Of a stretch of DNA of 64,000 nucleotides, positions 9,225-17,359 are shown piece by piece. Below the pieces are notes generated by a model, which saw nothing but the letters and a program-made list of their open reading frames with translations, did no database searches and was not told where the DNA came from. This DNA is from Bacteroides sp. M10 (GTDB lineage: Bacteria > Bacteroidota > Bacteroidia > Bacteroidales > Bacteroidaceae), in assembly GCF_014334015.1 (NCBI RefSeq), contig NZ_CP060488.1, positions 2,314,501 through 2,378,500 on the forward strand, written 5' to 3'. The translations under genes and the position numbers were made by a program. Position 1 is the stretch's first letter. The number at the start of each line of letters is the position of its first letter.

Positions 9225-10370
9225 TTATCTTTGTCTAGTCTTTTTCTGCCGGTATTCAATAGGTGAACATCCTTTGAATTTCTTGAAAATCCGGGCAATG
9301 TTATTATAGTCTGTAAAGCCAACTTCCATTGCTAAATCGGCCAATGGGCGGTCGGTTGTGAGTAGTAGATCTGCAAGATGATTACACCGGCAGTTCAGAA
9401 TATACTGATATATAGAGGTGTTCAGTGCATTCTTGAATTTCACTTCGAAGTTTCTGCGGGATAGCGGAATGTTTGCAAGCAAAGACTCTATGGTCAAGTC
9501 GGAACCGTAATGGGTCTCTATATACTTCACTACTTCCAGAATATAAGGATCTTTGATATTATGTTTCTCCGTAGATTGCCGTAATTCAATACGGATAGGG
9601 TTGATGACGATATTGAAACTGCCTTCGTGTTCCTTTTTTATTTGTTGGTGAATCAGTCTGCCGATAGAATATCCGCCTCTTTCCACTTCGAGTTCTATAG
9701 ATGAAATAGGAGGGTCGGAGATATTACACATCAGTTCGTCATTGTCCACGCCTAATAAAGCAATTTCTTCCGGAATAGGAATATTCGTCATTTTGCAAGT
9801 TTCTGAAATGAACAGGGCATGTGCATCGTCGCAGCAAAATAAAGCAACCGGTTTGGGAAGCTCCTGTAACCATTGGCTGACTTCCATCCTTATTTCATCT
9901 TCCTGTTTATCAGATTCGAAACTGAAATACTCACCGCCCATACGTTTCACTTCCTGACGGTAGCCTTGACTGCGTTCATCGGACCAAACCACCCCTTTGA
10001 CACCAAAATAAGCAAAGTTTCGAAACATCCGTTTAGCAAAGAATTGAGCTGCCATTCTTCCCGTACCTTTATAGTCGCCCGTGAGATTAGAGTAAGTGAC
10101 ACTTCGGTGATGGTAGTTTTGCAATACGACAGGTATATTCAGTTCTTTCTGCAAATCAATCGTATCATTGTTCCATTGTCCGATGATGGCATCCGCTTTC
10201 CATTCTTTGGCCCATTTCAAAATACCTTGTTCTCCATACATTGCACTGTAATAGGAGGGGAGGCGGTAAAATAACCAGGGGCCGTTCTCTTTGGAGTATT
10301 GTACAAGACCCCGTAGCAGCTTCCTGTCGAACTCACTGGAATAGTCTATCAGTAGAAGAATCTTGATCAT
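9225..10370 (-). CDS. XylR-like transcriptional regulator: periplasmic-binding-protein-like sensor fused to AraC-type HTH
   Basis: This 381-residue protein has no signal peptide. Residues 1 to about 270 form a type I periplasmic-binding-protein-like sugar sensor (start KILLLIDYSSEFDRKLLRGL; VALFCCDDAHALFI; IALLGVDNDELMCN; ISSIELEVERGGYSIG), as in E. coli XylR. Residues about 278-381 form an AraC/XylS DNA-binding domain with two helix-turn-helices (LTIESLLANIPLSRRNFEVKFK and PLADLAMEVGFTDYNNIARIFKKFKG). It is the only regulator next to the region 1 PUL and probably activates it on binding a cytoplasmic monosaccharide. Two matching 25-bp boxes upstream of the SusC and hydrolase genes are its likely targets. 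Confidence 0.9.
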   Translation of the reverse strand: MIKILLLIDYSSEFDRKLLRGLVQYSKENGPWLFYRLPSYYSAMYGEQGILKWAKEWKADAIIGQWNNDTIDLQKELNIPVVLQNYHHRSVTYSNLTGDYKGTGRMAAQFFAKRMFRNFAYFGVKGVVWSDERSQGYRQEVKRMGGEYFSFESDKQEDEIRMEVSQWLQELPKPVALFCCDDAHALFISETCKMTNIPIPEEIALLGVDNDELMCNISDPPISSIELEVERGGYSIGRLIHQQIKKEHEGSFNIVINPIRIELRQSTEKHNIKDPYILEVVKYIETHYGSDLTIESLLANIPLSRRNFEVKFKNALNTSIYQYILNCRCNHLADLLLTTDRPLADLAMEVGFTDYNNIARIFKKFKGCSPIEYRQKKTRQR

Positions 10371-10407
10371 AGTTTTATGTTTTTCTTAAGTATATTGTAG
10401 GGATGGC

Positions 10408-10415
10408 ACAAATAT
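10408..10415 (-). promoter_or_regulatory. -7 box of the XylR-like regulator gene
   Basis: On the minus strand this reads TATATTTG, matching TAnnTTTG, 37 bp upstream of the regulator ATG. No copy of the 25-bp regulator box is seen here, so autoregulation is not indicated. Confidence 0.5.
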
Positions 10416-10425
10416 AGAAGAATTC

Positions 10426-10457
10426 CTTTGTTTTCCTATAATAAAGATTTAATTTTG
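10426..10457 (+). promoter_or_regulatory. -33/-7 promoter of the HU-family gene
   Basis: TTTG at 10426-10429 and TAATTTTG at 10450-10457 are separated by 20 bp, which fits the Bacteroides housekeeping promoter consensus well. Transcription would start near 10464, so the whole 10471-10565 repeat array would lie in the 5' leader. Confidence 0.6.
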
Positions 10458-10470
10458 TTGCAGCCAACAC

Positions 10471-10565
10471 TTATCTGACACCCGGGTCTCATGAGCACTG
10501 ACACCCGGGTGTTGGTATGCTTGACACCCGGGTCTCAAGGGCATTGACACCCGGGTGTCAGATAA
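10471..10565. repeat. Four palindromic repeats at an exact 23-bp period in the HU gene leader
   Basis: The 12-mer TGACACCCGGGT starts at 10476, 10499, 10522 and 10545, exactly 23 bp apart. Each copy contains the palindrome ACCCGGGT. Spacers after units 1 and 3 resemble each other (CTCA...), and those after units 2 and 4 start with GT. The outer ends form a 17-bp inverted repeat: TTATCTGACACCCGGGT at 10471-10487 and its complement at 10549-10565. Unit 4 is itself the 16-bp palindrome TGACACCCGGGTGTCA. It lies between the predicted transcription start and the HU start codon, so it could act as a DNA operator or as a structured mRNA leader. Confidence 0.85.
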
Positions 10566-10603
10566 AACGCGAGTATAAACGAAAAAAGAAAGGAGTATAG
10601 ACG

Positions 10604-11095
10604 ATGGCAGTGCCTTATGTAGTGAGAAAAAAAGCCGATTTAACATCGGGAGAAAGAAAGGAATTATGGTATGGTGTACCTAAAAGAATGATAGATCCGA
10701 TTCGGAATAGAGAATTTGCCGAGTATATGGAAAAACGGAGTGGGTTCCATCGTGGGCAGATAGATGGTATATTGACGGAAATGGTTGATGCTATCCGTAG
10801 TTTGTTATCTATTGGACAACCGGTTACTATTGAAGGACTCGGTACATTTCATACATCATTGACCAGTCCGGGATTTGAACGTCCCGAGCAGGTAACTCCA
10901 GGAAAGGTATCCGTTTCACGTGTCTATTTCGTTGCCTGTCCTGAATTTAGCCGGCAAGTGAAAAAGATGAAATGTACGCGTATACCTTTTAATATATACA
11001 TGCCCGAAAATATGCTCACCAAAGAGATGAAAAAAGCGGATAAAGAGATGGAACTGGCGGAATTCGAGGGAGAAGGTTTGGGAGTCGACGAATAA
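10604..11095 (+). CDS. HU-family DNA-binding protein (Bacteroidetes TIGR01201 type)
   Basis: This 163-residue protein begins MAVPYVVRKKADLTSGERKELWYGVPKR and carries the HU/IHF fold over about residues 35-120 (FAEYMEKRSGFHRGQIDGILTEMVDAIRSLLSIGQPVTIEGLGTFHTSL). This is the pattern of the long, diverged Bacteroidetes HU-related family, with an acidic tail (EMELAEFEGEGLGVDE). These proteins are thought to bend or compact DNA; the specific role is not known. The start is supported by a strong Shine-Dalgarno, AAAGGAG at 10589-10595, 8 bp before the ATG, which is uncommon in Bacteroides. The leader carries the unusual 23-bp-period palindromic array, possibly for autoregulation. Confidence 0.9.
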   Translation: MAVPYVVRKKADLTSGERKELWYGVPKRMIDPIRNREFAEYMEKRSGFHRGQIDGILTEMVDAIRSLLSIGQPVTIEGLGTFHTSLTSPGFERPEQVTPGKVSVSRVYFVACPEFSRQVKKMKCTRIPFNIYMPENMLTKEMKKADKEMELAEFEGEGLGVDE

Positions 11096-11140
11096 TTGGA
11101 TAAAAAGTGATATTGTTTTATTCACTGAATGAAATATAGC

Positions 11141-11148
11141 TATATTTG
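11141..11148 (+). promoter_or_regulatory. -7 box of the DJ-1/PfpI gene
   Basis: TATATTTG matches TAnnTTTG and lies 38 bp upstream of the ATG at 11187. Confidence 0.5.
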
Positions 11149-11186
11149 TTCAGGGTAAGAACCATATTAAAATATGATTGGAAAAT

Positions 11187-11798
11187 ATGAAAAAAGAACT
11201 CATTTTTGTATTGTTAAACGGTTTTGCCGATTGGGAAGCCGCACATATTGCTGTTTGCATAAATGCAGGTATAAAACCCGGAAGACCGGTTAAGTATATC
11301 ACAAAAACACTTTCTCTCACTAAAGATCCTGTAAATTCTATTGGAGGATTCAAGGTTTTACCGGATTACGACATCCAGACTTTGCCCGAAGATTATGCCG
11401 GATTGGTGCTGGTAGGCGGAGATAACTGGTTTTCACCCGAAACGGAATCCTTAGTTCCTTTAGTAGAAAAAATGATTCGGGAAAATAAGTTGGTTGCCGG
11501 AATCTGCAATGCTTCGGTTTTTCTCGGTAAACACGGATTTCTCAATCACGTAAAGCATACGAGCAATGCGCTCGAATATTTGAAAAATATAGCAGGTGAG
11601 AAATATACTGGTGACGCGGATTATATCGAAGAACAAGCCGTTCGAGACGGTAATATCGTTACTGCTAACGGAACTGCTCAGTTGGAATTCTGTCGCGAAA
11701 TATTATATGCGCTGAATGCCGATGAGATGGAAGTGATTGAAGAAAGCTATTCGTTTTACAAAAATGGTTTCTTGTCGAATGGAAAAAGTCCTCTTTAG
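11187..11798 (+). CDS. DJ-1/PfpI family protein (class I glutamine amidotransferase-like)
   Basis: The 203-residue protein is read from the ATG at 11187 (MKKELIFVLLNGFADWE). An upstream in-frame TTG at 11178 is a less likely start. The sequence follows the DJ-1/PfpI fold: an N-terminal strand and Glu-containing turn (FADWE), a central GLVLVGGDNWF, and the nucleophile elbow AGICNAS with the conserved Cys. Family members include deglycases/hydrolases, chaperones and stress proteins; the precise activity cannot be told from sequence. It appears to be a single-gene unit between the HU and glycyl-tRNA synthetase genes. Confidence 0.85.
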   Translation: MKKELIFVLLNGFADWEAAHIAVCINAGIKPGRPVKYITKTLSLTKDPVNSIGGFKVLPDYDIQTLPEDYAGLVLVGGDNWFSPETESLVPLVEKMIRENKLVAGICNASVFLGKHGFLNHVKHTSNALEYLKNIAGEKYTGDADYIEEQAVRDGNIVTANGTAQLEFCREILYALNADEMEVIEESYSFYKNGFLSNGKSPL

Positions 11799-11921
11799 GG
11801 ATTTCATTCCAACGTGAGATTCGAGCATTAGTGAAATTGAAGAAAGTATTTGAATGCTGACAGTTGCCGGGTAAATAAGATAAATTAATACCCTCTCTGT
11901 CTTATTTATGAGATAAATACC

Positions 11922-11929
11922 TATCTTTG
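11922..11929 (+). promoter_or_regulatory. -7 box of the glycyl-tRNA synthetase gene
   Basis: TATCTTTG matches TAnnTTTG and lies 52 bp upstream of the synthetase ATG. Confidence 0.55.
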
Positions 11930-11981
11930 TGGCACTTTTTACGAAAAAAGCAAATTCAAATTAATAGATATAGAAAAGAAA

Positions 11982-13523
11982 ATGGCACAAGAAGACGTTT
12001 TTAAGAAGCTTGTATCGCATTGCAAAGAGTATGGTTTCGTATTCCCTTCGAGCGATATCTACGACGGACTAGGCGCTGTGTATGACTACGGTCAGATGGG
12101 CGTTGAATTGAAGAATAACATCAAGAAATACTGGTGGGACAGCATGGTGCTGTTGCACGAGAACATTGTCGGTATCGACTCTGCCATCTTTATGCACCCT
12201 ACTATCTGGAAAGCTTCCGGACACGTAGACGCATTCAATGACCCTTTGATTGACAATAAGGATTCTAAAAAACGTTATCGTGCTGACGTACTGATTGAAG
12301 ATCAGTTGGCAAAGTATGATGATAAAATCAATAAAGAAGTAGCGAAAGCTGCCAAGAGATTCGGTGAATCTTTTGATGAGGCTCAATTCCGTTCAACTAA
12401 CGGACGGGTATTGGAACATCAGGAAAAACGCGACGCACTTCACACTCGCTTTGCTAAAGCTCTGAACGACGGTGACTTGGAAGAGTTACGCCAGATCATT
12501 ATTGATGAAGAAATCGTATGCCCGATCTCCGGTACTAAGAACTGGACAGAAGTTCGTCAATTCAATTTGATGTTCTCTACTGAAATGGGTTCTACTTCTG
12601 AAGGAGCAATGAAGATTTACCTTCGTCCGGAAACTGCACAGGGTATTTTCGTAAACTACCTGAATGTACAGAAAACAGGTCGTATGAAAGTTCCTTTCGG
12701 TATTGCACAGATTGGTAAGGCTTTCCGTAACGAGATCGTTGCACGTCAGTTCATCTTCCGCATGCGTGAGTTCGAACAAATGGAAATGCAGTTCTTCGTA
12801 AAACCGGGAACAGAACTTGACTGGTTCAAGAAATGGAAAGAAATCCGTTTGAAATGGCATAAGGCACTTGGCTTCGGAGATGCAAGCTATCGTTATCACG
12901 ATCACGATAAACTGGCTCATTACGCAAATGCCGCTACTGACATCGAATTCCTGATGCCGTTCGGATTCAAAGAAGTAGAAGGTATTCACTCTCGTACTAA
13001 CTTCGACTTGTCTCAACATGAGAAGTTCTCCGGCAAGAGCATTAAATACTTTGATCCGGAACTGAACGAGTCTTATACTCCGTACGTAATCGAAACTTCT
13101 ATCGGTGTTGACCGTATGTTCCTTAGCATCATGAGCGCATCTTATTGCGAAGAACAGCTGGAAAATGGTGAAAGCCGTGTTGTTTTGAAATTGCCTGCTG
13201 CTCTGGCTCCGGTGAAACTGGCAGTTATGCCGTTGGTAAAGAAAGACGGTCTGCCTGAAAAAGCTCGTGAAGTTATTGACAGCCTGAAGTTCCACTTCCA
13301 TTGCCAATATGACGAAAAAGATAGTATCGGTAAGCGTTATCGCCGTCAGGATGCTATTGGTACTCCGTACTGTGTAACAGTCGATCATCAGACATTAGAA
13401 GATAACTGTGTGACATTGCGTAACCGCGATACCATGCAGCAAGAGCGTGTCGCTATCTCTGAACTGAATAATATCATCGCAGACAGAGTAAGCATCACTT
13501 CTCTATTGAAAACTTTACAATAA
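11982..13523 (+). CDS. glyS: Glycyl-tRNA synthetase (single-chain, dimeric type)
   Basis: This 513-residue class II synthetase charges tRNA-Gly with glycine. It starts with the eukaryote/archaeal-type GlyRS N-terminus (FKKLVSHCKEYGFVFPSSDIYDGLGAVYDYGQMG). It has the class II core motifs: RPETAQGIFVNYLN, motif 2 (VPFGIAQIGKAFRNEI...FRMREFEQMEMQFF) and motif 3 (YVIETSIGVDRMFL). It ends with the anticodon-binding domain (APVKLAVMPLVKK...). Length and domain order are normal for the alpha2 form. It is a housekeeping gene and a stable anchor between two PULs. Only 11 bp separate it from the FKBP gene, so the two are probably cotranscribed. Confidence 0.98.
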   Translation: MAQEDVFKKLVSHCKEYGFVFPSSDIYDGLGAVYDYGQMGVELKNNIKKYWWDSMVLLHENIVGIDSAIFMHPTIWKASGHVDAFNDPLIDNKDSKKRYRADVLIEDQLAKYDDKINKEVAKAAKRFGESFDEAQFRSTNGRVLEHQEKRDALHTRFAKALNDGDLEELRQIIIDEEIVCPISGTKNWTEVRQFNLMFSTEMGSTSEGAMKIYLRPETAQGIFVNYLNVQKTGRMKVPFGIAQIGKAFRNEIVARQFIFRMREFEQMEMQFFVKPGTELDWFKKWKEIRLKWHKALGFGDASYRYHDHDKLAHYANAATDIEFLMPFGFKEVEGIHSRTNFDLSQHEKFSGKSIKYFDPELNESYTPYVIETSIGVDRMFLSIMSASYCEEQLENGESRVVLKLPAALAPVKLAVMPLVKKDGLPEKAREVIDSLKFHFHCQYDEKDSIGKRYRRQDAIGTPYCVTVDHQTLEDNCVTLRNRDTMQQERVAISELNNIIADRVSITSLLKTLQ

Positions 13524-13534
13524 ACCTTTGACGA

Positions 13535-14152
13535 ATGAGTAAAAAGATCTATTTATTCTCCTTAGTATTGCTGGCTCTTGCGTTCACTGCTTGTAGTGAG
13601 ACGGAAACTGTAGACAAGTATGATAATTGGCGTTCACGCAATGAATCATTTATTGATTCTTTGGCAAATGTATTTGAAGCGGGAACTGACCCTCAATTAC
13701 TACGGATTAAAGTGGAACAAGGCAATGATTATATTTATTATAAGACGAAAACTCCGATCAAAGTGAATAGCGTACATACGGAAGTTTTTGGGGAGAATCC
13801 GACATCCACAGCAGTTGTGAAGGCTTTTTATAAAGGTACGAATATATTGGGTGAACGTTTTGATGGTTTTGAGGGAGCTGATCCTGTGGATGGCGATTCA
13901 AATGCCTCTCAACCGGATACCCCTCCAGTGTCATTCGATTTGTCAGGTAGTGTAATAGAAGGCTGGAAAGAAGCAATTCCTCATATGACAGTTGGTGAAC
14001 GTTGGTTGATATATATACCTTGGAAATATTGTTATGGCAGTGCGGGAAATAGTAATACAACTCTCATTCCCGGTTATTCAGCTTTGATCTTTGATATTCA
14101 GTTGCTTGATGCAGATAGTATTCGGAAGAAGCCGGATCCGTCAAAAGATTAA
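13535..14152 (+). CDS. FKBP-type peptidyl-prolyl cis-trans isomerase lipoprotein
   Basis: This 205-residue protein has a lipoprotein signal (LALAFTAC, then SETETVDKYDNW). The C-terminal half shows an FKBP fold: FDLSGSVIEGWKEAIPHMTVGERWLIYIPWKYCYGSAG and IPGYSALIFDIQLLD. FKBPs accelerate prolyl isomerisation and assist folding of exported proteins; this one would act in the envelope. It directly follows the glycyl-tRNA synthetase gene. A bidirectional hairpin terminator follows it. Confidence 0.88.
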   Translation: MSKKIYLFSLVLLALAFTACSETETVDKYDNWRSRNESFIDSLANVFEAGTDPQLLRIKVEQGNDYIYYKTKTPIKVNSVHTEVFGENPTSTAVVKAFYKGTNILGERFDGFEGADPVDGDSNASQPDTPPVSFDLSGSVIEGWKEAIPHMTVGERWLIYIPWKYCYGSAGNSNTTLIPGYSALIFDIQLLDADSIRKKPDPSKD

Positions 14153-14169
14153 AAAATATATTGTCATTT

Positions 14170-14217
14170 AAGAAAAAGTTGTTTGATAGTTTATAGAACG
14201 TCAGATAACTTTTTCTT
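14170..14217. terminator. Bidirectional hairpin terminator between the FKBP and LacI-type genes
   Basis: AAGAAAAAGTT at 14170-14180 pairs perfectly with AACTTTTTCTT at 14207-14217 around a 26-nt loop, with T-rich 3' flanks on both strands. It lies between two convergent genes. Confidence 0.55.
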
Positions 14218-14241
14218 TTAGGTATAAATTGTGTTTTGTTT

Positions 14242-15270
14242 TTATTTTTTCTTATCGTATTTTATGCTACTCTCCCTAATCTGCAAATGTGTCGGAATCG
14301 TCACCTGCTTGATTGTCTTATCTCCTTTTATCTGATCGATAAGTAGTTGGCAGGCAGTTTCTCCCATTTTATAGGTTTGATGCGATACGGCAGATAATTT
14401 AGGTTCTACATAATTGGCATGCTGCTCATCCGTATATCCGATAATGGCAATGTCATTCGGTATACGAAGTCCACGGCTTTTGATAACTTCCATAGCTGCA
14501 AAAGCCAGCGTATCATTCATGGCAAGGATGGCATCGGGAGGTTGGGGGAGAGATAACAGCGTCTCCGTGGCAATCTTCCCCTCTTCATAATCAATCTTCC
14601 GGCAAACGACCAACTCTTTTTCGATAGGAATCCGATTTTCGCGTAGAGCTTCCAGATAACCGTGCTTTCTTCTCTTTACAATATCCAGATGATTCGCTCC
14701 TCCGATAAAGGCTACCCGTTTGCTGCCATTATCGAGAAGATGTTGTGTTGCCATTTGTGCAGATTGCACTCCGTCTGCTACCACAGAAGAAAATTGGTCG
14801 GTCAGGCAAACGCGGTCGAATAAGATAAGTGGCATATTGATGTTTTTTAAGGCGGATAAGTGGGAAAAATCGGTTGTTTCTTGAGACAGGCAGGCGATAA
14901 TACCCTCTACCCGCATATTCACCAGATTCTCAATATTCCTTTTTTCATGTTCGTATGACTCATGCGACGTCGTGATAATCACGAAATATCCGTTGGCAAT
15001 GGCCATATTTTCTATTCCGTTCAGAATAGACGCAAAGAAGTGAGTCACAATATCCGGAATTACTACTCCGATGATGCGCGGTGCATTCTTCCGTAAGCTC
15101 ATGGCAAAAGGATTGGGACGATAATTCATTTCTTTGGCCAGTTCTTTCGCCTTGGCACAAAGTTCACGACTGATTTCCGGACTGTCTTTCAGTGCTCTGG
15201 ATACAGTGGGAATCGATACCCCTAATGCTTGGGCGAGATCTTTGAGTGAAGTATGTTTCCGGTTTTCCAT
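14242..15270 (-). CDS. LacI family transcriptional regulator of the L-galactose operon
   Basis: The 342-residue protein is read from the ATG at 15270 (MENRKHTSLKDLAQALG). An in-frame ATG at 15342 would add 24 residues that do not belong to the fold. The N-terminal LacI helix-turn-helix is clear (SLKDLAQALGVSIPTVSRALKDSPEIS), followed by the hinge region and a periplasmic-binding-protein-like sugar domain (NAPRIIGVVIPDIVTHFFASILNGIE; GIIACLSQ; PPDAILAMNDTLAFAAM; IAIIGYTDE). It is transcribed away from the aldo/keto reductase - lactonase - permease - dehydrogenase operon and probably controls it. An inverted repeat at 15351-15366 between the two is a candidate operator. Confidence 0.92.
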   Translation of the reverse strand: MENRKHTSLKDLAQALGVSIPTVSRALKDSPEISRELCAKAKELAKEMNYRPNPFAMSLRKNAPRIIGVVIPDIVTHFFASILNGIENMAIANGYFVIITTSHESYEHEKRNIENLVNMRVEGIIACLSQETTDFSHLSALKNINMPLILFDRVCLTDQFSSVVADGVQSAQMATQHLLDNGSKRVAFIGGANHLDIVKRRKHGYLEALRENRIPIEKELVVCRKIDYEEGKIATETLLSLPQPPDAILAMNDTLAFAAMEVIKSRGLRIPNDIAIIGYTDEQHANYVEPKLSAVSHQTYKMGETACQLLIDQIKGDKTIKQVTIPTHLQIRESSIKYDKKK

Positions 15271-15350
15271 TTGAAAGTCTGTAACTTGTATTCTTTTCAC
15301 AAAGAAAGCACATTCCCGGAAAATTAAAAGCATCTGAAGCAATATTTTTT

Positions 15351-15366
15351 ACGTAAACCGTTACGT
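15351..15366. promoter_or_regulatory. Inverted repeat ACGTAA-N4-TTACGT, candidate LacI-type operator
   Basis: ACGTAAACCGTTACGT has two perfect 6-bp arms around a 4-bp centre, in the divergent region between the LacI-type regulator (start 15270) and the aldo/keto reductase (start 15450). It lies 45 bp upstream of the operon's -7 box, so it would not simply cover that promoter; activation, looping or control of the regulator promoter are alternatives. Confidence 0.45.
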
Positions 15367-15410
15367 TGGTTTTTCGTGAGCCTTCAGTAGTGCTGAAACC
15401 ATTCCTGACC

Positions 15411-15418
15411 TATTTTTG
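15411..15418 (+). promoter_or_regulatory. -7 box of the L-galactose operon
   Basis: TATTTTTG matches TAnnTTTG, 31 bp upstream of the chosen ATG at 15450. It also argues against the in-frame start at 15366, which would lie upstream of the transcript. Confidence 0.5.
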
Positions 15419-15449
15419 TCTCATACAAAATGATTTAAAACCTAAAAGT

Positions 15450-16382
15450 ATGCAATACCATGAAATCGGAAAGACAGGGATGAAAGTGTCATCTCTTAGT
15501 TTTGGAGCTTCTTCTTTAGGAGGAGTTTTCCATGATTTGAAAGAAAAAGAAGGCATTCAGGCTGTGTTTACTGCTGTTGAAGCGGGAATGAACTTTATCG
15601 ATGTGTCTCCTTATTACGGACATTATAAGGCGGAAACAGTTTTAGGAAAGGCACTGAAAGATCTTCCCCGCGACCGTTATTACCTTTCTACCAAAGTGGG
15701 ACGTTATGGAAAAGACGGAGTGAACCTGTGGGATTACTCTGCAAAACGTGCAACAGAAAGTGTGTATGAGAGCATGAAACGTCTGAATATAGATTTTATC
15801 GACCTGATTAATGTGCACGATGTGGAATTTGCTGATTTGAATCAGGTGGTTAATGAAACTCTGCCGGCTTTGGTCGAGCTGCGTGAAAAAGGAGTGGTAG
15901 GACATGTTGGAATTACTGACTTGCAACTGGAAAATCTGAAATGGGTCATCGACCATTCACCAAGCGGTACGATTGAATCTGTACTTAACTTCTGCCATTA
16001 CTGCCTGTGTGATGATAAATTAGCAGATTTTCTGGACTATTTCGAATCCAAAGGAATCGGCGTGATTAATGCTTCTCCTCTTTCAATGGGACTGTTGAGC
16101 GAACGTGGTGTTCCTGCCTGGCATCCGGCTCCCCAACCATTGGTAGAAGCTTGCCGTAAAGCCATGGAACATTGCAAGGCAAAAAACTATCCGATTGAGA
16201 AACTGGCTATGCAATTCTCTGTCAGCAATCCCCGTATAGCAACGACTTTGTTTAGTACGACTAATCCGGAGAATGTGAAAAAGAACATCGCTTTCATCGA
16301 AGAACCTATTGATTGGGAACTCGTTCGGGAAGTGCAGGAGATTATCGGAGAACAGAAACGGGTAAGCTGGGCAAATTCATAA
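15450..16382 (+). CDS. Aldo/keto reductase, likely L-galactose dehydrogenase
   Basis: The 310-residue protein is read from MQYHEIGKTGMKVSSLSFG, a typical family start. The aldo/keto reductase catalytic tetrad is visible: Asp51 and Tyr56 (FIDVSPYYGHYKAETVLGKAL), Lys82 (LSTKVGRYG) and His123 (LINVHDVEF). In the L-galactose pathway described for Bacteroides vulgatus (Bvu0219-0222), a reductase of this kind oxidises L-galactose to the 1,5-lactone. The gene order here (reductase, lactonase, permease, zinc dehydrogenase) is the same. L-fucose, a close analogue, is the main alternative substrate. Confidence 0.85.
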   Translation: MQYHEIGKTGMKVSSLSFGASSLGGVFHDLKEKEGIQAVFTAVEAGMNFIDVSPYYGHYKAETVLGKALKDLPRDRYYLSTKVGRYGKDGVNLWDYSAKRATESVYESMKRLNIDFIDLINVHDVEFADLNQVVNETLPALVELREKGVVGHVGITDLQLENLKWVIDHSPSGTIESVLNFCHYCLCDDKLADFLDYFESKGIGVINASPLSMGLLSERGVPAWHPAPQPLVEACRKAMEHCKAKNYPIEKLAMQFSVSNPRIATTLFSTTNPENVKKNIAFIEEPIDWELVREVQEIIGEQKRVSWANS

Positions 16383-16397
16383 AACAGAATCATTTGT

Positions 16398-17321
16398 ATG
16401 GACTATACAATTATTGATGCACACGCTCATCTGTGGATAGAGCAGAACACGGTAGTAGATGGTTTACCCATTCGTTCTTTACAAAATGGACGTTCGGAAT
16501 TTATGGGAGAGATTCGCCAGATGCTTCCCCCTTTCATGGTGAATGGGGTGAATGATGTGGAGACGTTTCTTTCGAATATGGATTACGCGCAGGTAGCTGC
16601 CGCAGTCATCACGCAAGAATTTATTGATGGAATTCAGAATGATTATCTGGCAACAGTAGAGGAACGTTTTTCCAATCGTTTTATCGTTTGTGGCATGTGC
16701 GAGTTCCGTAAGCCGGGATTTCTGAATCATGCTAAAGAACTTATTGATAATGGCTTTAAGGCAATCAAGATTCCGGCACAACGGCTATTACTGAAAGAAG
16801 GAAGGGTGATGCTGAGCAGTGAAGAGATGATGGAAATGTTCCATTATATGGAAGATAAGGGCATTCTGCTTTCTATTGATCTAGCCGACGGAGCCACACA
16901 GGTTCCTGAAATGGAAGAGATTATTCAGGAATGTCCGGATTTGCGGATAGCTATCGGACACTTCGGAATGGTGACTCGCCCCGACTGGAAAGAGCAAATC
17001 CGTCTGGCACGTCATTCCAATGTGATGATTGAATCCGGTGGAATCACCTGGCTTTTCAATGACGAGTTCTATCCTTTTAAAGGAGCCATAAAAGCCATCC
17101 GTGAAGCGGCTGATTGGGTGGGTATGGAAAAATTGATGTGGGGTTCGGACTATCCGCGTACCATCACAGCGATCACCTACAAAATGTCTTATGATTTTGT
17201 AGTGAAGTCTTCCGAATTGACGGAAGAGGATAAAAGACTCTTTTTAGGAGAGAATGCCCGGAATTTCTATGGATTTACAGATCTTCCCGTGCTTCCTTAC
17301 ATCAAGAACATGTCCGAATGA
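16398..17321 (+). CDS. Amidohydrolase-2 family lactonase, likely L-galactono-1,5-lactonase
   Basis: This 307-residue protein belongs to the COG3618-like amidohydrolase group. It has the N-terminal metal motif IIDAHAHLW (His9, His11), AIGHFG in the middle and MWGSDYPR near the end, carrying the conserved Asp. The family hydrolyses sugar lactones; L-fucono- and L-galactono-1,5-lactonases are characterised members. It begins 15 bp after the aldo/keto reductase stop. It would convert the lactone made by that enzyme into L-galactonate in the cytoplasm. L-fuconolactone hydrolysis remains possible. Confidence 0.85.
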   Translation: MDYTIIDAHAHLWIEQNTVVDGLPIRSLQNGRSEFMGEIRQMLPPFMVNGVNDVETFLSNMDYAQVAAAVITQEFIDGIQNDYLATVEERFSNRFIVCGMCEFRKPGFLNHAKELIDNGFKAIKIPAQRLLLKEGRVMLSSEEMMEMFHYMEDKGILLSIDLADGATQVPEMEEIIQECPDLRIAIGHFGMVTRPDWKEQIRLARHSNVMIESGGITWLFNDEFYPFKGAIKAIREAADWVGMEKLMWGSDYPRTITAITYKMSYDFVVKSSELTEEDKRLFLGENARNFYGFTDLPVLPYIKNMSE

Positions 17322-17359
17322 TTGAGAAAACAACCTTATCGTAAAACTATATTCATGCC

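Noticed and set aside
10471..10565. Possible CRISPR array, from four regularly spaced repeats
   Set aside because: The repeats are only 12 bp with 11-bp spacers, the spacers resemble each other, and no cas genes are nearby.
10449..10646. 65-codon minus-strand ORF through the repeat array
   Set aside because: Its protein is just the translated repeat, it overlaps the HU start and leader, and it has no ribosome binding site or recognisable domain.
12486..13388. 300-codon minus-strand ORF antisense to glycyl-tRNA synthetase
   Set aside because: It lies wholly inside a strongly conserved gene; it is a by-product of codon bias and matches no family.
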